Assembly: GCA_035286465.1 (NCBI GenBank)
Contig: DATEDF010000127.1
Span: forward strand, 1 to 64,000
From: Fen-1231 sp035286465
GTDB taxonomy: Bacteria; Gemmatimonadota; Gemmatimonadetes; Gemmatimonadales; Gemmatimonadaceae
DNA length: 64,000 bases
Reading direction: 5' to 3'
Shown: positions 41,691 through 51,984 of the stretch, piece by piece
Numbering within the stretch: position 1 is the first letter of the stretch
Layout: the number at the start of each line of letters is the position of its first letter
The notes under the pieces: model-generated
What the model was told of the DNA's origin: nothing
The model's database searches: none
The model's input: only the letters and a program-made list of their open reading frames with translations
Made by a program: the position numbers and the translations under genes

Positions 41691-43081
41691 CGCGGGGCGA
41701 GCAGCGCTCCGGCGAGCGGCTCGAACTTCGCCGTGAAGTGCCGCAACGCCAGCGGCTGTTCCGTGATGCGCACGCCGCGAATCCGCGGCGCCAACGTGTG
41801 CACGTGCAACAGCACCTCCGCCACGTAGTCCATGTGGCTCTGCGTGTACACGCGGCGGGGGATCGCGAGCCGCACGAGCTCGAGTGCGGCGGGCTTCTCG
41901 CTGCCGTCGGCCTGCCGGCCGAACATCACGGAGCCGATCTCACACGCGCGAATGCCGCCCTCGACGTAGAGCACGAGGGAGAGCGCCCATCCGGGGTAGG
42001 CCTGCGGCGGGATGTGCGCGAGCCATCGCCCGGCGTCAATGTAGAGGGCGTGCCCGCCGGCCGGGCGAACGATCGGGATTCCCGCGGCGATCATCTTCTC
42101 GGCCACGTACTCGGCGGACCGGATGCGGTAGCGGAGATAGTCCTCGTCGAGCGCCTCCCTGAGGCCGACGGCGATGGCCTCGAGGTCGTAGCCCGCGAGA
42201 CCACCGTAGGTGGGGAATCCCTCGGTGAGGATGAGCGAGTTGCGGCACTTGAGCGCGAGCGCGTCGTCGTTGAGCGCGAGGAAGCCGCCGATGTTGGCCA
42301 TGCCGTCCTTCTTCGCGCTCATCGTGCAGCCGTCAGCCAGCGCGAACAGCTCCTGCGCGATCGCGAGCGGCGTCCGGTCCGCGTACCCCTCCTCGCGCGT
42401 CCTGATGAACCACGCGTTCTCCGCGAACCGGCAGGCGTCAATGAAGAACGGCACGCCGTAGCTGCGGCAGAGGGCCGCGGTGCCGCGCACGTTCGCCATG
42501 CTCACGGGCTGTCCGCCCACCGAGTTGTTGGTCACGGTCGTCATCACGAACGGCACGCGCGAGCCGTCCGCGCGCAGGACGCGTTCGAGCGCCTCGAGGT
42601 CCATGTTCCCCTTGAACGGATGGATCGTCTCCGGCTGGCGTGCCTCCGCGACGGGGACGTCGAGCGCGACGCCGCCCCGGTGTTCGACGTTGGCGCGCGT
42701 CGTGTCGAAGTGTGTGTTGTTCGGAACGATCGCGCCGGGGCGAACCAGCGCGCCGCAGAGGATGTGCTCCGCCGCGCGGCCCTGGTGCGTGGGGATGATG
42801 TGCCTATAGCCCATGATCTCCCGCACGGATTTCTCGAACGCGTACCACGAGCGCGCGCCGGCGTACGACTCGTCACCCTTCATCATCCCCGCCCACTGGT
42901 ACACGGACATCGCGCCCGTACCCGAGTCGGTGAGCAGGTCAATGAGCACCTCGTCGGCTTTCAGTTGAAAGACGTTGTAGTGGGCGGCGCGAATGGCCGC
43001 GGCGCGCTCGGTGTCGGTGCTCTGCCGAATGGGCTCGACCGTCTTGATGCGGAAGGGCTCGATGATGGTCTTGTACTTCAC
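41687..43081 (-). CDS. tnaA: Tryptophanase (beta-eliminating lyase)
   Basis: A 464-residue PLP enzyme: DLLTDSGTGAMS, GDESYAGARSWYA, IPTHQGRAAEH, TNNSVGGQPVSMANV, DACRFAENAWF, PLP-lysine motif SAKKDGMANIGG, EGFPTYGGLAGYD and the end LRHFTAKFEPL. Tyrosine phenol-lyase has Arg in its MERGI motif for the phenol OH; here the position reads CEIGSV (Ile), as in tryptophanase, so indole, pyruvate and ammonia are the expected products. GTG 43081 has AGAGG upstream. No tnaC-like leader or tnaB transporter is seen. It shares the palindromic CTAG stop with the converging oxidase gene. Confidence 0.87.
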   Translation of the reverse strand: MKYKTIIEPFRIKTVEPIRQSTDTERAAAIRAAHYNVFQLKADEVLIDLLTDSGTGAMSVYQWAGMMKGDESYAGARSWYAFEKSVREIMGYRHIIPTHQGRAAEHILCGALVRPGAIVPNNTHFDTTRANVEHRGGVALDVPVAEARQPETIHPFKGNMDLEALERVLRADGSRVPFVMTTVTNNSVGGQPVSMANVRGTAALCRSYGVPFFIDACRFAENAWFIRTREEGYADRTPLAIAQELFALADGCTMSAKKDGMANIGGFLALNDDALALKCRNSLILTEGFPTYGGLAGYDLEAIAVGLREALDEDYLRYRIRSAEYVAEKMIAAGIPIVRPAGGHALYIDAGRWLAHIPPQAYPGWALSLVLYVEGGIRACEIGSVMFGRQADGSEKPAALELVRLAIPRRVYTQSHMDYVAEVLLHVHTLAPRIRGVRITEQPLALRHFTAKFEPLAGALLAPR

Positions 43082-43154
43082 GGGGGCCTCTGGCGGGGGC
43101 AGCGGGCTGGATGGACGAAGCCTAGGGGCCCGCACGGCACCGGCACAACCGACG

Positions 43155-44114
43155 TCAGCGGCTGCGCGCGCCGGGGTCGCGCACGGCGGCGGGCCGCGCC
43201 GCCCGGTCCAGCACGGCCTCCGCGAGCGCGCGCAACACCTCGGGCCGGTTCGGCTGCATGTGCTGAGCGGACAGCCAGGTCAGCTCCTTCGGTTCGCGCG
43301 CCGCGCGGTAGAGCGTCTCGACGGCGTGGCGCGGGATGCGGTCGTCGGCGAGGCCGTTGATCATCACGACGGGCCGCGGCGACACGCGCGCGATCCAGCG
43401 CTCGGGCGCCAGGCGCGGGCCGGAGGCGAGCAGCGTCGCGAGCGCCGCCACCGCGGCCCGCGCCGGAGCGAAACCGATGTCGTCCGCCAATCCCCGGTTG
43501 AAGAGCGCGTAGGGCTCGCCCCCGCCCTGCAGGAGCCAGAGCCGCGTGACGCGCGGATCGAGCGCGGCCGCGATCGTCGCGAACGGCGCGCCGAAACTCG
43601 CCCCCACCAGCTCGACGCGCGCCGAGTCCACGTCGGAGCGCGCGAGCAGGTAATCGAGGGCGAGGAGCACCGCGGGCGGTGTGTCGAACAGCGCCTGGCG
43701 AATCGCCGGCACCTGCGCGACGACCGCCAGTCCCTTGGCCTCCGGGTCGCCGCGATAGGGATACTCGAGTGACGCGATCACGGCGCCTCGCGTCTCGCCG
43801 ACGAACTTGCCGGCATCCCTGCCGCGCTGGTGGCCGCCCAGCAGGAGGAACAGGACGCGTCGCCCCGAGTCGCCCGCGGCGGGCCGCCGAACCCCGAGCG
43901 TGATCTCGAGGCCGCTCGCCGCGCGCAGCCGCACCTCCTGCTCGACGCTCGCGCCGTCGCGCGTCGGCGCACCCTCGGTGACGGCGGCGAGGTGCGAGCG
44001 GCGCGCGCGGAAGGTGGGCTCGGGGTCGCGCAGCAGCCACGCGCAGGCCAGCATCGCGGCGAGCGCGAGGAGCGCGGCCGTCCCCAGCACCGCGAGCCGC
44101 GCACGCCGCGTCAC
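43155..44114 (-). CDS. Membrane-anchored alpha/beta hydrolase
   Basis: A 319-residue protein with an N-terminal membrane anchor (VLGTAALLALAAMLACAWLL, possibly a lipoprotein signal) and a periplasmic alpha/beta hydrolase fold: RRVLFLLLGGHQRGRDAG, nucleophile elbow VGASFGAPFA (S in G-A-S-F-G), VMINGLADDRIPRHAVETL with the acid, and His in LSAQHMQPNRPEV. Substrate unknown. GTG start overlaps the upstream sulfurtransferase stop (GTGA). Confidence 0.75.
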   Translation of the reverse strand: MTRRARLAVLGTAALLALAAMLACAWLLRDPEPTFRARRSHLAAVTEGAPTRDGASVEQEVRLRAASGLEITLGVRRPAAGDSGRRVLFLLLGGHQRGRDAGKFVGETRGAVIASLEYPYRGDPEAKGLAVVAQVPAIRQALFDTPPAVLLALDYLLARSDVDSARVELVGASFGAPFATIAAALDPRVTRLWLLQGGGEPYALFNRGLADDIGFAPARAAVAALATLLASGPRLAPERWIARVSPRPVVMINGLADDRIPRHAVETLYRAAREPKELTWLSAQHMQPNRPEVLRALAEAVLDRAARPAAVRDPGARSR

Positions 44115-45025
44115 GGCGACCGGAGCGGCGTCGCGGCCTTCTCCAACGGGAGGTTCTTCTTTGCCCACTCGTCGTATGAGCCGTCGTAGAGCTTCACCGG
44201 ATGGCCGAGCAGGCGCGAGACGAAGAAGGCACTGCTGGCGCGAATCCCCGTGAGGCAGTACGCAACCACCGTGTCGCCCGGCGCCGCGCGCTCGGCCCAG
44301 AGCCGCGCCAACAGGTCGCGGTCCTTGAGCGCGAACTCGTCGGGACGCTGGAAGAGATCCTGCCACTCGAGACGGCGCGCGCCCGGGATGTGCCCGTTGC
44401 TCCGCTGACCCGGCCGCTCGCCGGTGCCGAGATACTCGCCGTCCGTCCGCGCGTCCACGAGTGAGACGCCGGCCTTTCCGACGCGCGCCATGACCCACTC
44501 CGCGGACGCGACGAGCTCCGGCCGCGGACGGACGGCGAGCGAGCCGCGTCCGGGCGGCGGCGCCTCGCGCGTCACCTCGCGCCCTTCGGCCTTCCACCTG
44601 GTGAGCCCCCCATCGAGCACGCTCACGCGCGCGTGCCCGAGATAGTCGAGCGTGAAGAAGGCCCGCGTCACCATCAGCGGCTGCCCCGTGAGCACGACGT
44701 GAGTCGCGGTCGAGACGCCGGCCGCCTCGAAGAGCCGCCGCAACGAATCCGCCGGCGGAAGCTCCGCGAGCACGCCGTTCACCTCCGCGATGATGCCCGC
44801 GTACCCGAGGAATCGCGCGCCCGGGATGTGCCCGGCCAGGTATGCCGAGTCGGAACGATCCACCTGCAGGAGCACGATGTCGGGATCGCCTCGATGCGCG
44901 GCGAGCCATTCCGTGGAGACCACGAGGTCGGCCGGCGCCGCGCGCCCGCTCTGCCCGGCGACCGGCGGTCCGGCCGCTGCGAGCAGGATGCCGGCCACGG
45001 CCGCGTGTGCCAGTGAGGAAGTCAT
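44111..45025 (-). CDS. Exported two-domain sulfurtransferase (rhodanese family)
   Basis: A 304-residue thiosulfate/3-mercaptopyruvate-sulfurtransferase-like protein with a signal peptide (PVAG|QSGRAAP). Two rhodanese domains: residues about 35-165 without a catalytic Cys (VVLTGQPLM at the loop), and about 170-295 with active C257 in VAYCLTGIRAS. Inactive N-domain and active C-domain is the normal arrangement. It acts outside the cytoplasm. The hydrolase downstream is translationally coupled. Confidence 0.9.
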   Translation of the reverse strand: MTSSLAHAAVAGILLAAAGPPVAGQSGRAAPADLVVSTEWLAAHRGDPDIVLLQVDRSDSAYLAGHIPGARFLGYAGIIAEVNGVLAELPPADSLRRLFEAAGVSTATHVVLTGQPLMVTRAFFTLDYLGHARVSVLDGGLTRWKAEGREVTREAPPPGRGSLAVRPRPELVASAEWVMARVGKAGVSLVDARTDGEYLGTGERPGQRSNGHIPGARRLEWQDLFQRPDEFALKDRDLLARLWAERAAPGDTVVAYCLTGIRASSAFFVSRLLGHPVKLYDGSYDEWAKKNLPLEKAATPLRSP

Positions 45026-45139
45026 CGGGAATCCCGGCTGAACGAGGAAATGCGAGCGAAAGGCGGAACGGCGTAATATCGCCGCTCTCGCCGAAGCCGG
45101 GGAGCTACCGGCGCGGGCCCGGCACCAGAAGCACCAGGA

Positions 45140-45162
45140 GGGCCGCGCGTGGCGCGCGGCCC
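45140..45162 (-). terminator. Hairpin after the 71-residue ORF
   Basis: A 10-bp perfect GC stem (GGGCCGCGCG with CGCGCGGCCC) and 3-base loop lie 6 bases after the stop of the small minus-strand gene. No U-tract follows. Confidence 0.55.
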
Positions 45163-45168
45163 CGGACG

Positions 45169-45384
45169 CTACCGCACGACCCCGTTCTTCCAGAACGACT
45201 GGGCCACGTACCGCTTGTCGCGCGTGCAGAGTTCGCGCTGCTCCGGCGTCATCTGGCGCCAGAGGTGGCACGACGGGCCGAGACCGCAGTAGCAGTCAAT
45301 CGTGAACGTGTGCTTTTTCGGAGGCGCGTCGGCGCGCCGGGTCTTCGATCCGGCGGTGGAGGACCGCGGTGCGCGGGCGGACAT
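45169..45384 (-). CDS. Small Cys-containing hypothetical protein (71 aa)
   Basis: A 71-residue protein with no family I know. A basic, Ser/Ala-rich N-terminus (MSARAPRSSTAGSKTRR) precedes a compact part: FTIDCYCGLGPSCHLWRQMTPEQRELCTRDKRYVAQSFWKN. CYCGLGPSCH could bind a metal. The high content of Trp, Tyr, Cys and Lys is unlike random high-GC frames, so I take it as real. Flanked by hairpins on both sides, so probably a one-gene transcript. Confidence 0.55.
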   Translation of the reverse strand: MSARAPRSSTAGSKTRRADAPPKKHTFTIDCYCGLGPSCHLWRQMTPEQRELCTRDKRYVAQSFWKNGVVR

Positions 45385-45625
45385 GGTGATCAACCCCCGG
45401 CTGGAGGGACCCGTCAGACGGTGTTCACGTACACGATGGGGTCCGGCCACGCCGGGCGACAGGGTTACTTCCCGCACGGGCTGGTCCGAGAAACGCTGAC
45501 ACCCCGTAACCGGTCTCGCGGTGCGACAGCGCGCGGACGGCAGCCCCGGCTGGTACCCCTGTCGGGCGGCAAAAGGGCCCCGGCAGCCGGCCGGGGCCCT
45601 CGTGCCCTCTGCATCCGCCACCCCG
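45385..45625. other. Gene-free spacer before pilC end
   Basis: 241 bases with no supported gene. It holds the upstream region of the 71-residue ORF and the pilC terminator at 45574-45600. Confidence 0.5.
45574..45600 (-). terminator. Rho-independent terminator after pilC
   Basis: An 11-bp perfect stem (AGGGCCCCGGC with GCCGGGGCCCT) and 5-base loop, followed on the minus strand by TTTT. It is 25 bases past the pilC stop and is the most classical terminator of the window. Confidence 0.85.
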
Positions 45626-46822
45626 TTACTGCACGGCGTTGATCATGTCGAAGATCGGGAGGTACATCGCGACGACCATGCCGCCGACCACGACGCCGAG
45701 GAACACGATCATCACCGGTTCGAGCAGCGAGAGCAGGCCGGACACCGCCGCGTCCACTTCCTCGTCGTAGAAGTCCGCGATCTTGGCGAGCATCTCGTCG
45801 AGACCGCCCGTTTGCTCGCCGACAGCGATCATCGAGATGACCATCGGCGGGAAGACGTCGGACTTGGCGAGCGGCGCGCTGATCGTGTCGCCCCCGGCGA
45901 TGGACGAGCGGCTCGCCATGATGGCGTCCTGGATCACGCGGTTGCCCGCGGTCTTGGCCGTGATCTCGAGACCGTCGAGGATGGACACGCCGGAGCTGAT
46001 CAGCGTGCCCAGCGTACGCGTGAAGCGCGAGACGGCCGACTTGCGGAGCACGTCACCCAGCACGGGGAATGCGAGCAGCAGCCGGTCAATGCGCAGCTTG
46101 CCGCTCGGCGTCTTGTAATAGCGCCTGAGCAGGAACACGGCGGCGCCCGTGCCGAGGCCCACCAGGTACCAGTAGCCCTTGAGGAATCGGGAGAGCCCGA
46201 TCACCACGCGCGTCGGGAGCGGGAGGGTGAGGCCCACGCTGCCGAACATGCTCTCGAAGACCGGGATCACGAAGATGAGCAGCACCGTGATCGCGATGGC
46301 GGCCACGCTCATGATGACGCCCGGGTAGATCATCGCGCCCTTCACCTTGCGGACGAGCGCGTCGTTCTTCTCCATGAACGTGGCGAGGCGCATCAGAATC
46401 GTGTCGAGGATGCCGCCGGCCTCGCCGGCCGCGACCATGTTCACGTAGAGGTCGCTGAACGCCTTGGGGTGCTTGGCGAGGGCATCGGCCACGGTGTGGC
46501 CCGATTCCACGTCGAAGACGACCTGGCGCGTGACCGCCTGCAGGGCCTTGTTCTCGCTCTGCTTCGACAGGATGTCGAGGGCCTGCACGAGCGGGAGGCC
46601 CGAGTTGATCATCGTCGAGAACTGGCGCGTGAAGATCACGATGTCGCGCATCGAGACCGAGCCGCCGGTTCTCTGCTTCGCCTTGGACTGCTCCTCGACC
46701 TTGACGACGTTCATCCGCATCCGGCGGAGCTGCTGGACGACGTCCTCGCGGTTCGCCGCGTCAATCGTCGCGGTCTTGAGCTCGCCCTTGGCGTCGCGTG
46801 CGGTGTAGGTGAACGTAGGCAT
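45626..46822 (-). CDS. pilC: Type IV pilus platform protein PilC
   Basis: A 398-residue inner-membrane protein with two T2SSF repeats: about 60-185 (FTRQFSTMINSGLPLVQALDIL) and about 265-390 (FTRTLGTLISSGVSILDGLEI), with three membrane segments (about 170-195, 220-240, 370-392). PilC holds the pilus base and transmits rotation from PilB/PilT. It begins MPTFTYTARDAKGE as usual. Follows pilT by 43 bases; last gene of pilB-pilT-pilC. Confidence 0.96.
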   Translation of the reverse strand: MPTFTYTARDAKGELKTATIDAANREDVVQQLRRMRMNVVKVEEQSKAKQRTGGSVSMRDIVIFTRQFSTMINSGLPLVQALDILSKQSENKALQAVTRQVVFDVESGHTVADALAKHPKAFSDLYVNMVAAGEAGGILDTILMRLATFMEKNDALVRKVKGAMIYPGVIMSVAAIAITVLLIFVIPVFESMFGSVGLTLPLPTRVVIGLSRFLKGYWYLVGLGTGAAVFLLRRYYKTPSGKLRIDRLLLAFPVLGDVLRKSAVSRFTRTLGTLISSGVSILDGLEITAKTAGNRVIQDAIMASRSSIAGGDTISAPLAKSDVFPPMVISMIAVGEQTGGLDEMLAKIADFYDEEVDAAVSGLLSLLEPVMIVFLGVVVGGMVVAMYLPIFDMINAVQ

Positions 46823-46865
46823 CGGGGACTCCTAGAAAGACATATCGAGGTCTTTCACTAGACGA

Positions 46866-48029
46866 TCAACGCCGCTGCCCCGCCACGGGCGCGCCCTTGC
46901 CCGCGCCGGGGCGATCCTGCGGCGCCGTGTCTCCCTCCATCGGCGCCTTGCCGATCATGCGGAGGAACTCGTTCGGGTCACCGGAGACGCGCAGGCACTC
47001 GTCCTCATCCACCTCGCGCGCCATGTAGAGCCCATAGAGCGCATCGTTCATCGTCTGCATCCCGTGCTTCTTGCCCGACTGCATGGACGAGTAGATCTGA
47101 TGGACCTTGTCGTCGCGGATGAGCGCCCGGATGGCCTGCGTCACCACGAGGATCTCCGCCGCCATCGCCCGTCCTCGCCCCGTGCGCTTCGGGAGCAGCG
47201 TCTGCGTGATGATGCCCTCGAGCACGAACGCGAGCTGCGCGCGCACCTGCGACTGCTGGTGGCTCGGGAAGACGTCAATGATGCGGTTGATCGCCTCGGC
47301 GGCGGAGTTGGTGTGGAGCGTCGCGAAGGCGAGATGGCCCGTTTCGGAGATGGTGAGCGCCGCCTGGATCGTTTCCAGGTCGCGCATTTCGCCGATCAGC
47401 ACGACGTCGGGGTCCTCGCGCAGCGCGTACTTGAGCGCGTTGGCGAAGCTCTTCGTGTCGGTCCCGACCTCACGCTGGTTGATGATGCACCCCTGATGCC
47501 GGTGGATGAACTCGATCGGGTCCTCCACCGTGATGATGTGCCCTTTGCGCTCGCGGTTGATCTTGTCAATCATCGCCGCGAGCGTCGTGGACTTCCCGGA
47601 GCCGGTGGGACCGGTGACGAGCACCAGGCCGCGGGGCTTCTCGGCCATCTTCGCGATGATCGGCGGGAGCTTGAGGTCGGCGAACGTCTTGATGTTGATC
47701 GGGATCTGCCGCATCACCATCGAGACGCAGCCGCGCTGCTTGAAGCAGTTGCCGCGGAAGCGCGCGAGGTTCTGGATCCCGAAGGAGAAGTCGAGCTCGT
47801 CCTCCATCTCGAAGCGCTTCTTTTGCTGCTCGGTGAGCACGGAGTAGGCGATCTGCAGCGTGTCCTTCGGCGTCAGCACGTACTCGTTCTTCGAGTTGAC
47901 GATGTCGCCGTCCACGCGCAGTTTGGCGCGCTCGCCCGCGGTGATGTGCAGGTCCGAGGCGTCGCGCTCGATCATCTCCTCGAGCAGCGCGCGGAGGTTG
48001 ACCACGATGGGGGCGGCGGAGGCGGTCAT
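46866..48029 (-). CDS. pilT: Pilus retraction ATPase PilT
   Basis: A 387-residue hexameric ATPase: N-terminal PAS-like domain (LLEEMIERDASDLHITAGERAKLRVDGDIV), Walker A GPTGSGKSTTLAAMIDKI, Asp box and Walker B (DPDVVLIGEMRDLETI), His box (GHLAFATLHTNSAAEAINRI), and the PilT C-terminal marker AIRALIRDDKVHQIYSSMQSG (close to AIRNLIRE). It drives pilus depolymerisation and twitching. A tail of about 35 Pro/Gly-rich residues follows the core. Lies after pilB across a spacer filled with a 7-bp repeat. Confidence 0.95.
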   Translation of the reverse strand: MTASAAPIVVNLRALLEEMIERDASDLHITAGERAKLRVDGDIVNSKNEYVLTPKDTLQIAYSVLTEQQKKRFEMEDELDFSFGIQNLARFRGNCFKQRGCVSMVMRQIPINIKTFADLKLPPIIAKMAEKPRGLVLVTGPTGSGKSTTLAAMIDKINRERKGHIITVEDPIEFIHRHQGCIINQREVGTDTKSFANALKYALREDPDVVLIGEMRDLETIQAALTISETGHLAFATLHTNSAAEAINRIIDVFPSHQQSQVRAQLAFVLEGIITQTLLPKRTGRGRAMAAEILVVTQAIRALIRDDKVHQIYSSMQSGKKHGMQTMNDALYGLYMAREVDEDECLRVSGDPNEFLRMIGKAPMEGDTAPQDRPGAGKGAPVAGQRR

Positions 48030-48053
48030 GAAGGGCGGTGAAGGGCGGAGGTT

Positions 48054-48123
48054 GAAGAGCGAAGAGCGAAGAGCGAAGAGCGAAGAGCGAAGAGCGAAGA
48101 GCGAAGAGCGAAGAGCGAAGAGC
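48054..48123. repeat. Perfect heptamer tandem array, GAAGAGC x10
   Basis: Exactly ten identical copies of GAAGAGC (70 bases) fill most of the 123-base spacer between pilB and pilT, GCTCTTC on the transcribed strand. Next to it are two copies of a GAAGGGCGG-type 10-mer (about 48030-48050). A perfect array like this changes copy number easily. Confidence 0.97.
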
Positions 48124-48152
48124 GACGGGAACGAGCGAGGAAGGGGAACCGA

Positions 48153-49985
<1,833 letters not shown>

Positions 49986-50068
49986 TGCTCGTGATGCGCG
50001 TGGACGTGTCGGTGCGTGCTCGCGGTGCCGTGGTGCGGTGGTCGCGAGAGAACCGGGTCGCGCGCCAT

Positions 50069-50098
50069 ACTATAGAAGGGCGGGCCCGGTTGGGTGAA
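50069..50098 (-). promoter_or_regulatory. Likely sigma-70 promoter of pilB
   Basis: On the minus strand TTCACC (50093-50098) and TATAGT (50069-50074) are 18 bases apart, 5/6 for the -10 and 4/6 for the -35. The pilB ATG is about 80 bases further. This differs from the -24/-12 promoter of pilA. Confidence 0.5.
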
Positions 50099-50141
50099 GC
50101 TGTCCGGCGGCGAGAGGCGTGTCAAGGACGCGCGTCACCGC

Positions 50142-50906
50142 TCACGGCCGGCGTTCTTTTCGCGCCACCCGCTCGCGCTCCGGCGCGCTGCCGGCGCGGG
50201 GGGGAAGGGAGAATGTGACATGCGGCTGGAACCGCCGGGCGAGCGACCGGCTGACGCCCCGGACGCGCTCGAGCCCCGTGATGGACCCGAAGGGTCCGTG
50301 CTCGATGCGATCGGCGACGATCCGGCGCGCCAGCGCCGGTCCGATCACGGGAACGGCGGCGATTTCATCCAGCGGAGCGGTGTCGAGGTCCACGGGCGGC
50401 CGGGCCGCCGCAGCGGAGGAACGGCGGACTGCGGGCGGTGGTGCGCTGGCGGTCTTGAGGCGCTCGCGCGCGGGGCGCGGATCTGCCGGCGCGTCGCGAT
50501 CGTCGAACGCCGGACGTCGCGTGCGCGTTCGTGGCGCGGTGGAAGCCGCGCGAGCGGCGGGTCCCGCGTCCGTCCACTCCCTGGGAAAGCGCGCGCGCGG
50601 CGGATACTCGGGCGGCATCGCGGGGCGCTCCGGCGGTTCGACGGGTCGCCCCGGCGCCGGCGCGCCGGCCGCGGCGCCTCTCTTCGATCGCACGGCGCGC
50701 ACGCGGCGCCGTCCGGCGTCCGAGGCGATCGCCGAATCCACGGCCTCGATCTGCCGCGCGAGGGCGTCCGGATCGCCCGCGATCGCCGCGACGTCCGGAC
50801 CGCGCACCTCCTTCCAGCCGCGCAGGGCAACGCCCAGCGCCGCGATCGCGGCGATGAAGATCAGGGCGCGGCGCTCTCCGGGGGTCGGCATGCGCACACG
50901 ATACAT
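50142..50906 (-). CDS. Helix-hairpin-helix (ComEA-like) protein
   Basis: A 254-residue protein with an N-terminal membrane helix (ALIFIAAIAALGVALRGW), a long disordered Pro/Arg/Ala linker (about 65-165) and a C-terminal HhH domain (VDLDTAPLDEIAAVPVIGPALARRIVADRIEHGPFGSITGLERVRGVS). ComEA-type proteins bind incoming DNA in the periplasm during type IV pilus-dependent transformation. The motif begins VDLDTAP rather than the usual VNINTA. ATG at 50891 is an alternative start. It lies just upstream of pilBTC in the same orientation. Confidence 0.72.
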   Translation of the reverse strand: MYRVRMPTPGERRALIFIAAIAALGVALRGWKEVRGPDVAAIAGDPDALARQIEAVDSAIASDAGRRRVRAVRSKRGAAAGAPAPGRPVEPPERPAMPPEYPPRARFPREWTDAGPAARAASTAPRTRTRRPAFDDRDAPADPRPARERLKTASAPPPAVRRSSAAAARPPVDLDTAPLDEIAAVPVIGPALARRIVADRIEHGPFGSITGLERVRGVSRSLARRFQPHVTFSLPPRAGSAPERERVARKERRP

Positions 50907-50982
50907 GCGCCGCCGCCGAGATCCGTCACCGTTCGATTGCGGCGATCAGCGATTCAACGCGCCCCGATATCCTCGCCCCCCG

Positions 50983-51984
50983 CTACCGCAGCAGCGCCAC
51001 CGCCACGTCGCCGACGATCTTGAGCGACTTCGCGCTCACCTTGTCTATCGTGTCGCACAGCCGGTGGTGGCATTCGTAGTCAATGTCAATCACGTCAATG
51101 ACGCGCAGCCCGGCCTTGATGAGCGGGACGTGGTCGTCGGTGATCGGGTACTTCACCCGCGGGCTGAAGTACGCCTCGTATCCGAACTCCCGGGCTTTTT
51201 CCCACACGCGCCGCACGACCTCCGGCGCGGCGTTTACCGAGTTTCCCTCCTGGTCAATCCCCAGGTCCCGGTCGCCGATCATGTCCCACAGCACTCCGTA
51301 GAGCGGCTGGTAGCCGGCGCCAGGCAGCTGCGCCAGGTGTTCGGCGAAGTACGTCGAGCCCAGGAGCACGTCCACGTCGGGCGGTCCCCACACGCCCCAG
51401 TCCTCGCCGTCGGTAAAGAGGAAGTCCACCCCGACCGCAGGGGGAGTCCTCTTGAGCGCGTCCGCGACGGCCAGGAGCAGCGCGACGCCGCTCGCGCCGT
51501 CGTTCGCGCCGGGAATCGGCGACTGCTGCTGCGCCGGATCCGGCTCCAGGTCGGCGACGGGCCGCGTGTCCCAGTGCGTCACGTACAGCACGCGCTCGGC
51601 CGCCTTGGGCCGGAAACGCGCGAAGATGTTCCGCATCGGAAGCTGCTGCCCCTTCGACGTCGTCTGTCTCCACTTCTGCTCGGTGACCTCGTCGGCGGTG
51701 CGCTTGAGGTGCGCGACGATCCAATCGCCGGTCTTGCGCCATCCCTCGGAGCCGGGCACGCGCGGGCCGAACGCGACCTGCTGGCGCACGTAGCTCATCG
51801 CGCTGTCGGCGTTGAAGTCCGTGGCGGGCGTCTTCGCGACGGGCTGCTCGCGGGAGGCGCCGCAGGCCGCCGCCGCGAGGAGGAGCAGCACGGCCGCCGC
51901 CGCGAGCGCCGGTTGTCTCGACCGGGGCCGCCCCGCACCGCCCGCCCGGCGCCGCACGCCGAGCGACGTCCGCCGTCTCGTCAT
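50983..51984 (-). CDS. M28 lipoprotein, glutaminyl-peptide cyclotransferase-like
   Basis: A 333-residue M28-fold protein with a lipoprotein signal (LLLAAAACGAS). Its motif order fits type II glutaminyl cyclases better than aminopeptidases: THWDTRP, metal Asp in GANDGASGVALLLAVADAL, FLFTDGEDWGVWGP (the DGEE region), DMIGD, ITDDHVPLIKAG (the DDH motif) and metal His in CHHRLCDTIDK. Such enzymes turn N-terminal Gln into pyroglutamate. Its ATG overlaps the sprA stop (ATGA), so it is translated with SprA. An aminopeptidase role cannot be excluded from sequence alone. Confidence 0.75.
   Translation of the reverse strand: MTRRRTSLGVRRRAGGAGRPRSRQPALAAAAVLLLLAAAACGASREQPVAKTPATDFNADSAMSYVRQQVAFGPRVPGSEGWRKTGDWIVAHLKRTADEVTEQKWRQTTSKGQQLPMRNIFARFRPKAAERVLYVTHWDTRPVADLEPDPAQQQSPIPGANDGASGVALLLAVADALKRTPPAVGVDFLFTDGEDWGVWGPPDVDVLLGSTYFAEHLAQLPGAGYQPLYGVLWDMIGDRDLGIDQEGNSVNAAPEVVRRVWEKAREFGYEAYFSPRVKYPITDDHVPLIKAGLRVIDVIDIDYECHHRLCDTIDKVSAKSLKIVGDVAVALLR

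Noticed and set aside
41687..43081. Tyrosine phenol-lyase
   Set aside because: The position of the phenol-binding Arg is Ile in a CEIGSV context and the C-terminus follows tryptophanase.
44111..45025. Sulfurtransferase judged inactive because the first rhodanese domain lacks Cys
   Set aside because: An inactive N-terminal domain is the family norm; C257 in the second domain is intact.
48054..48123. CRISPR array
   Set aside because: The 7-bp units are directly adjacent with no spacers, and there are no cas genes.
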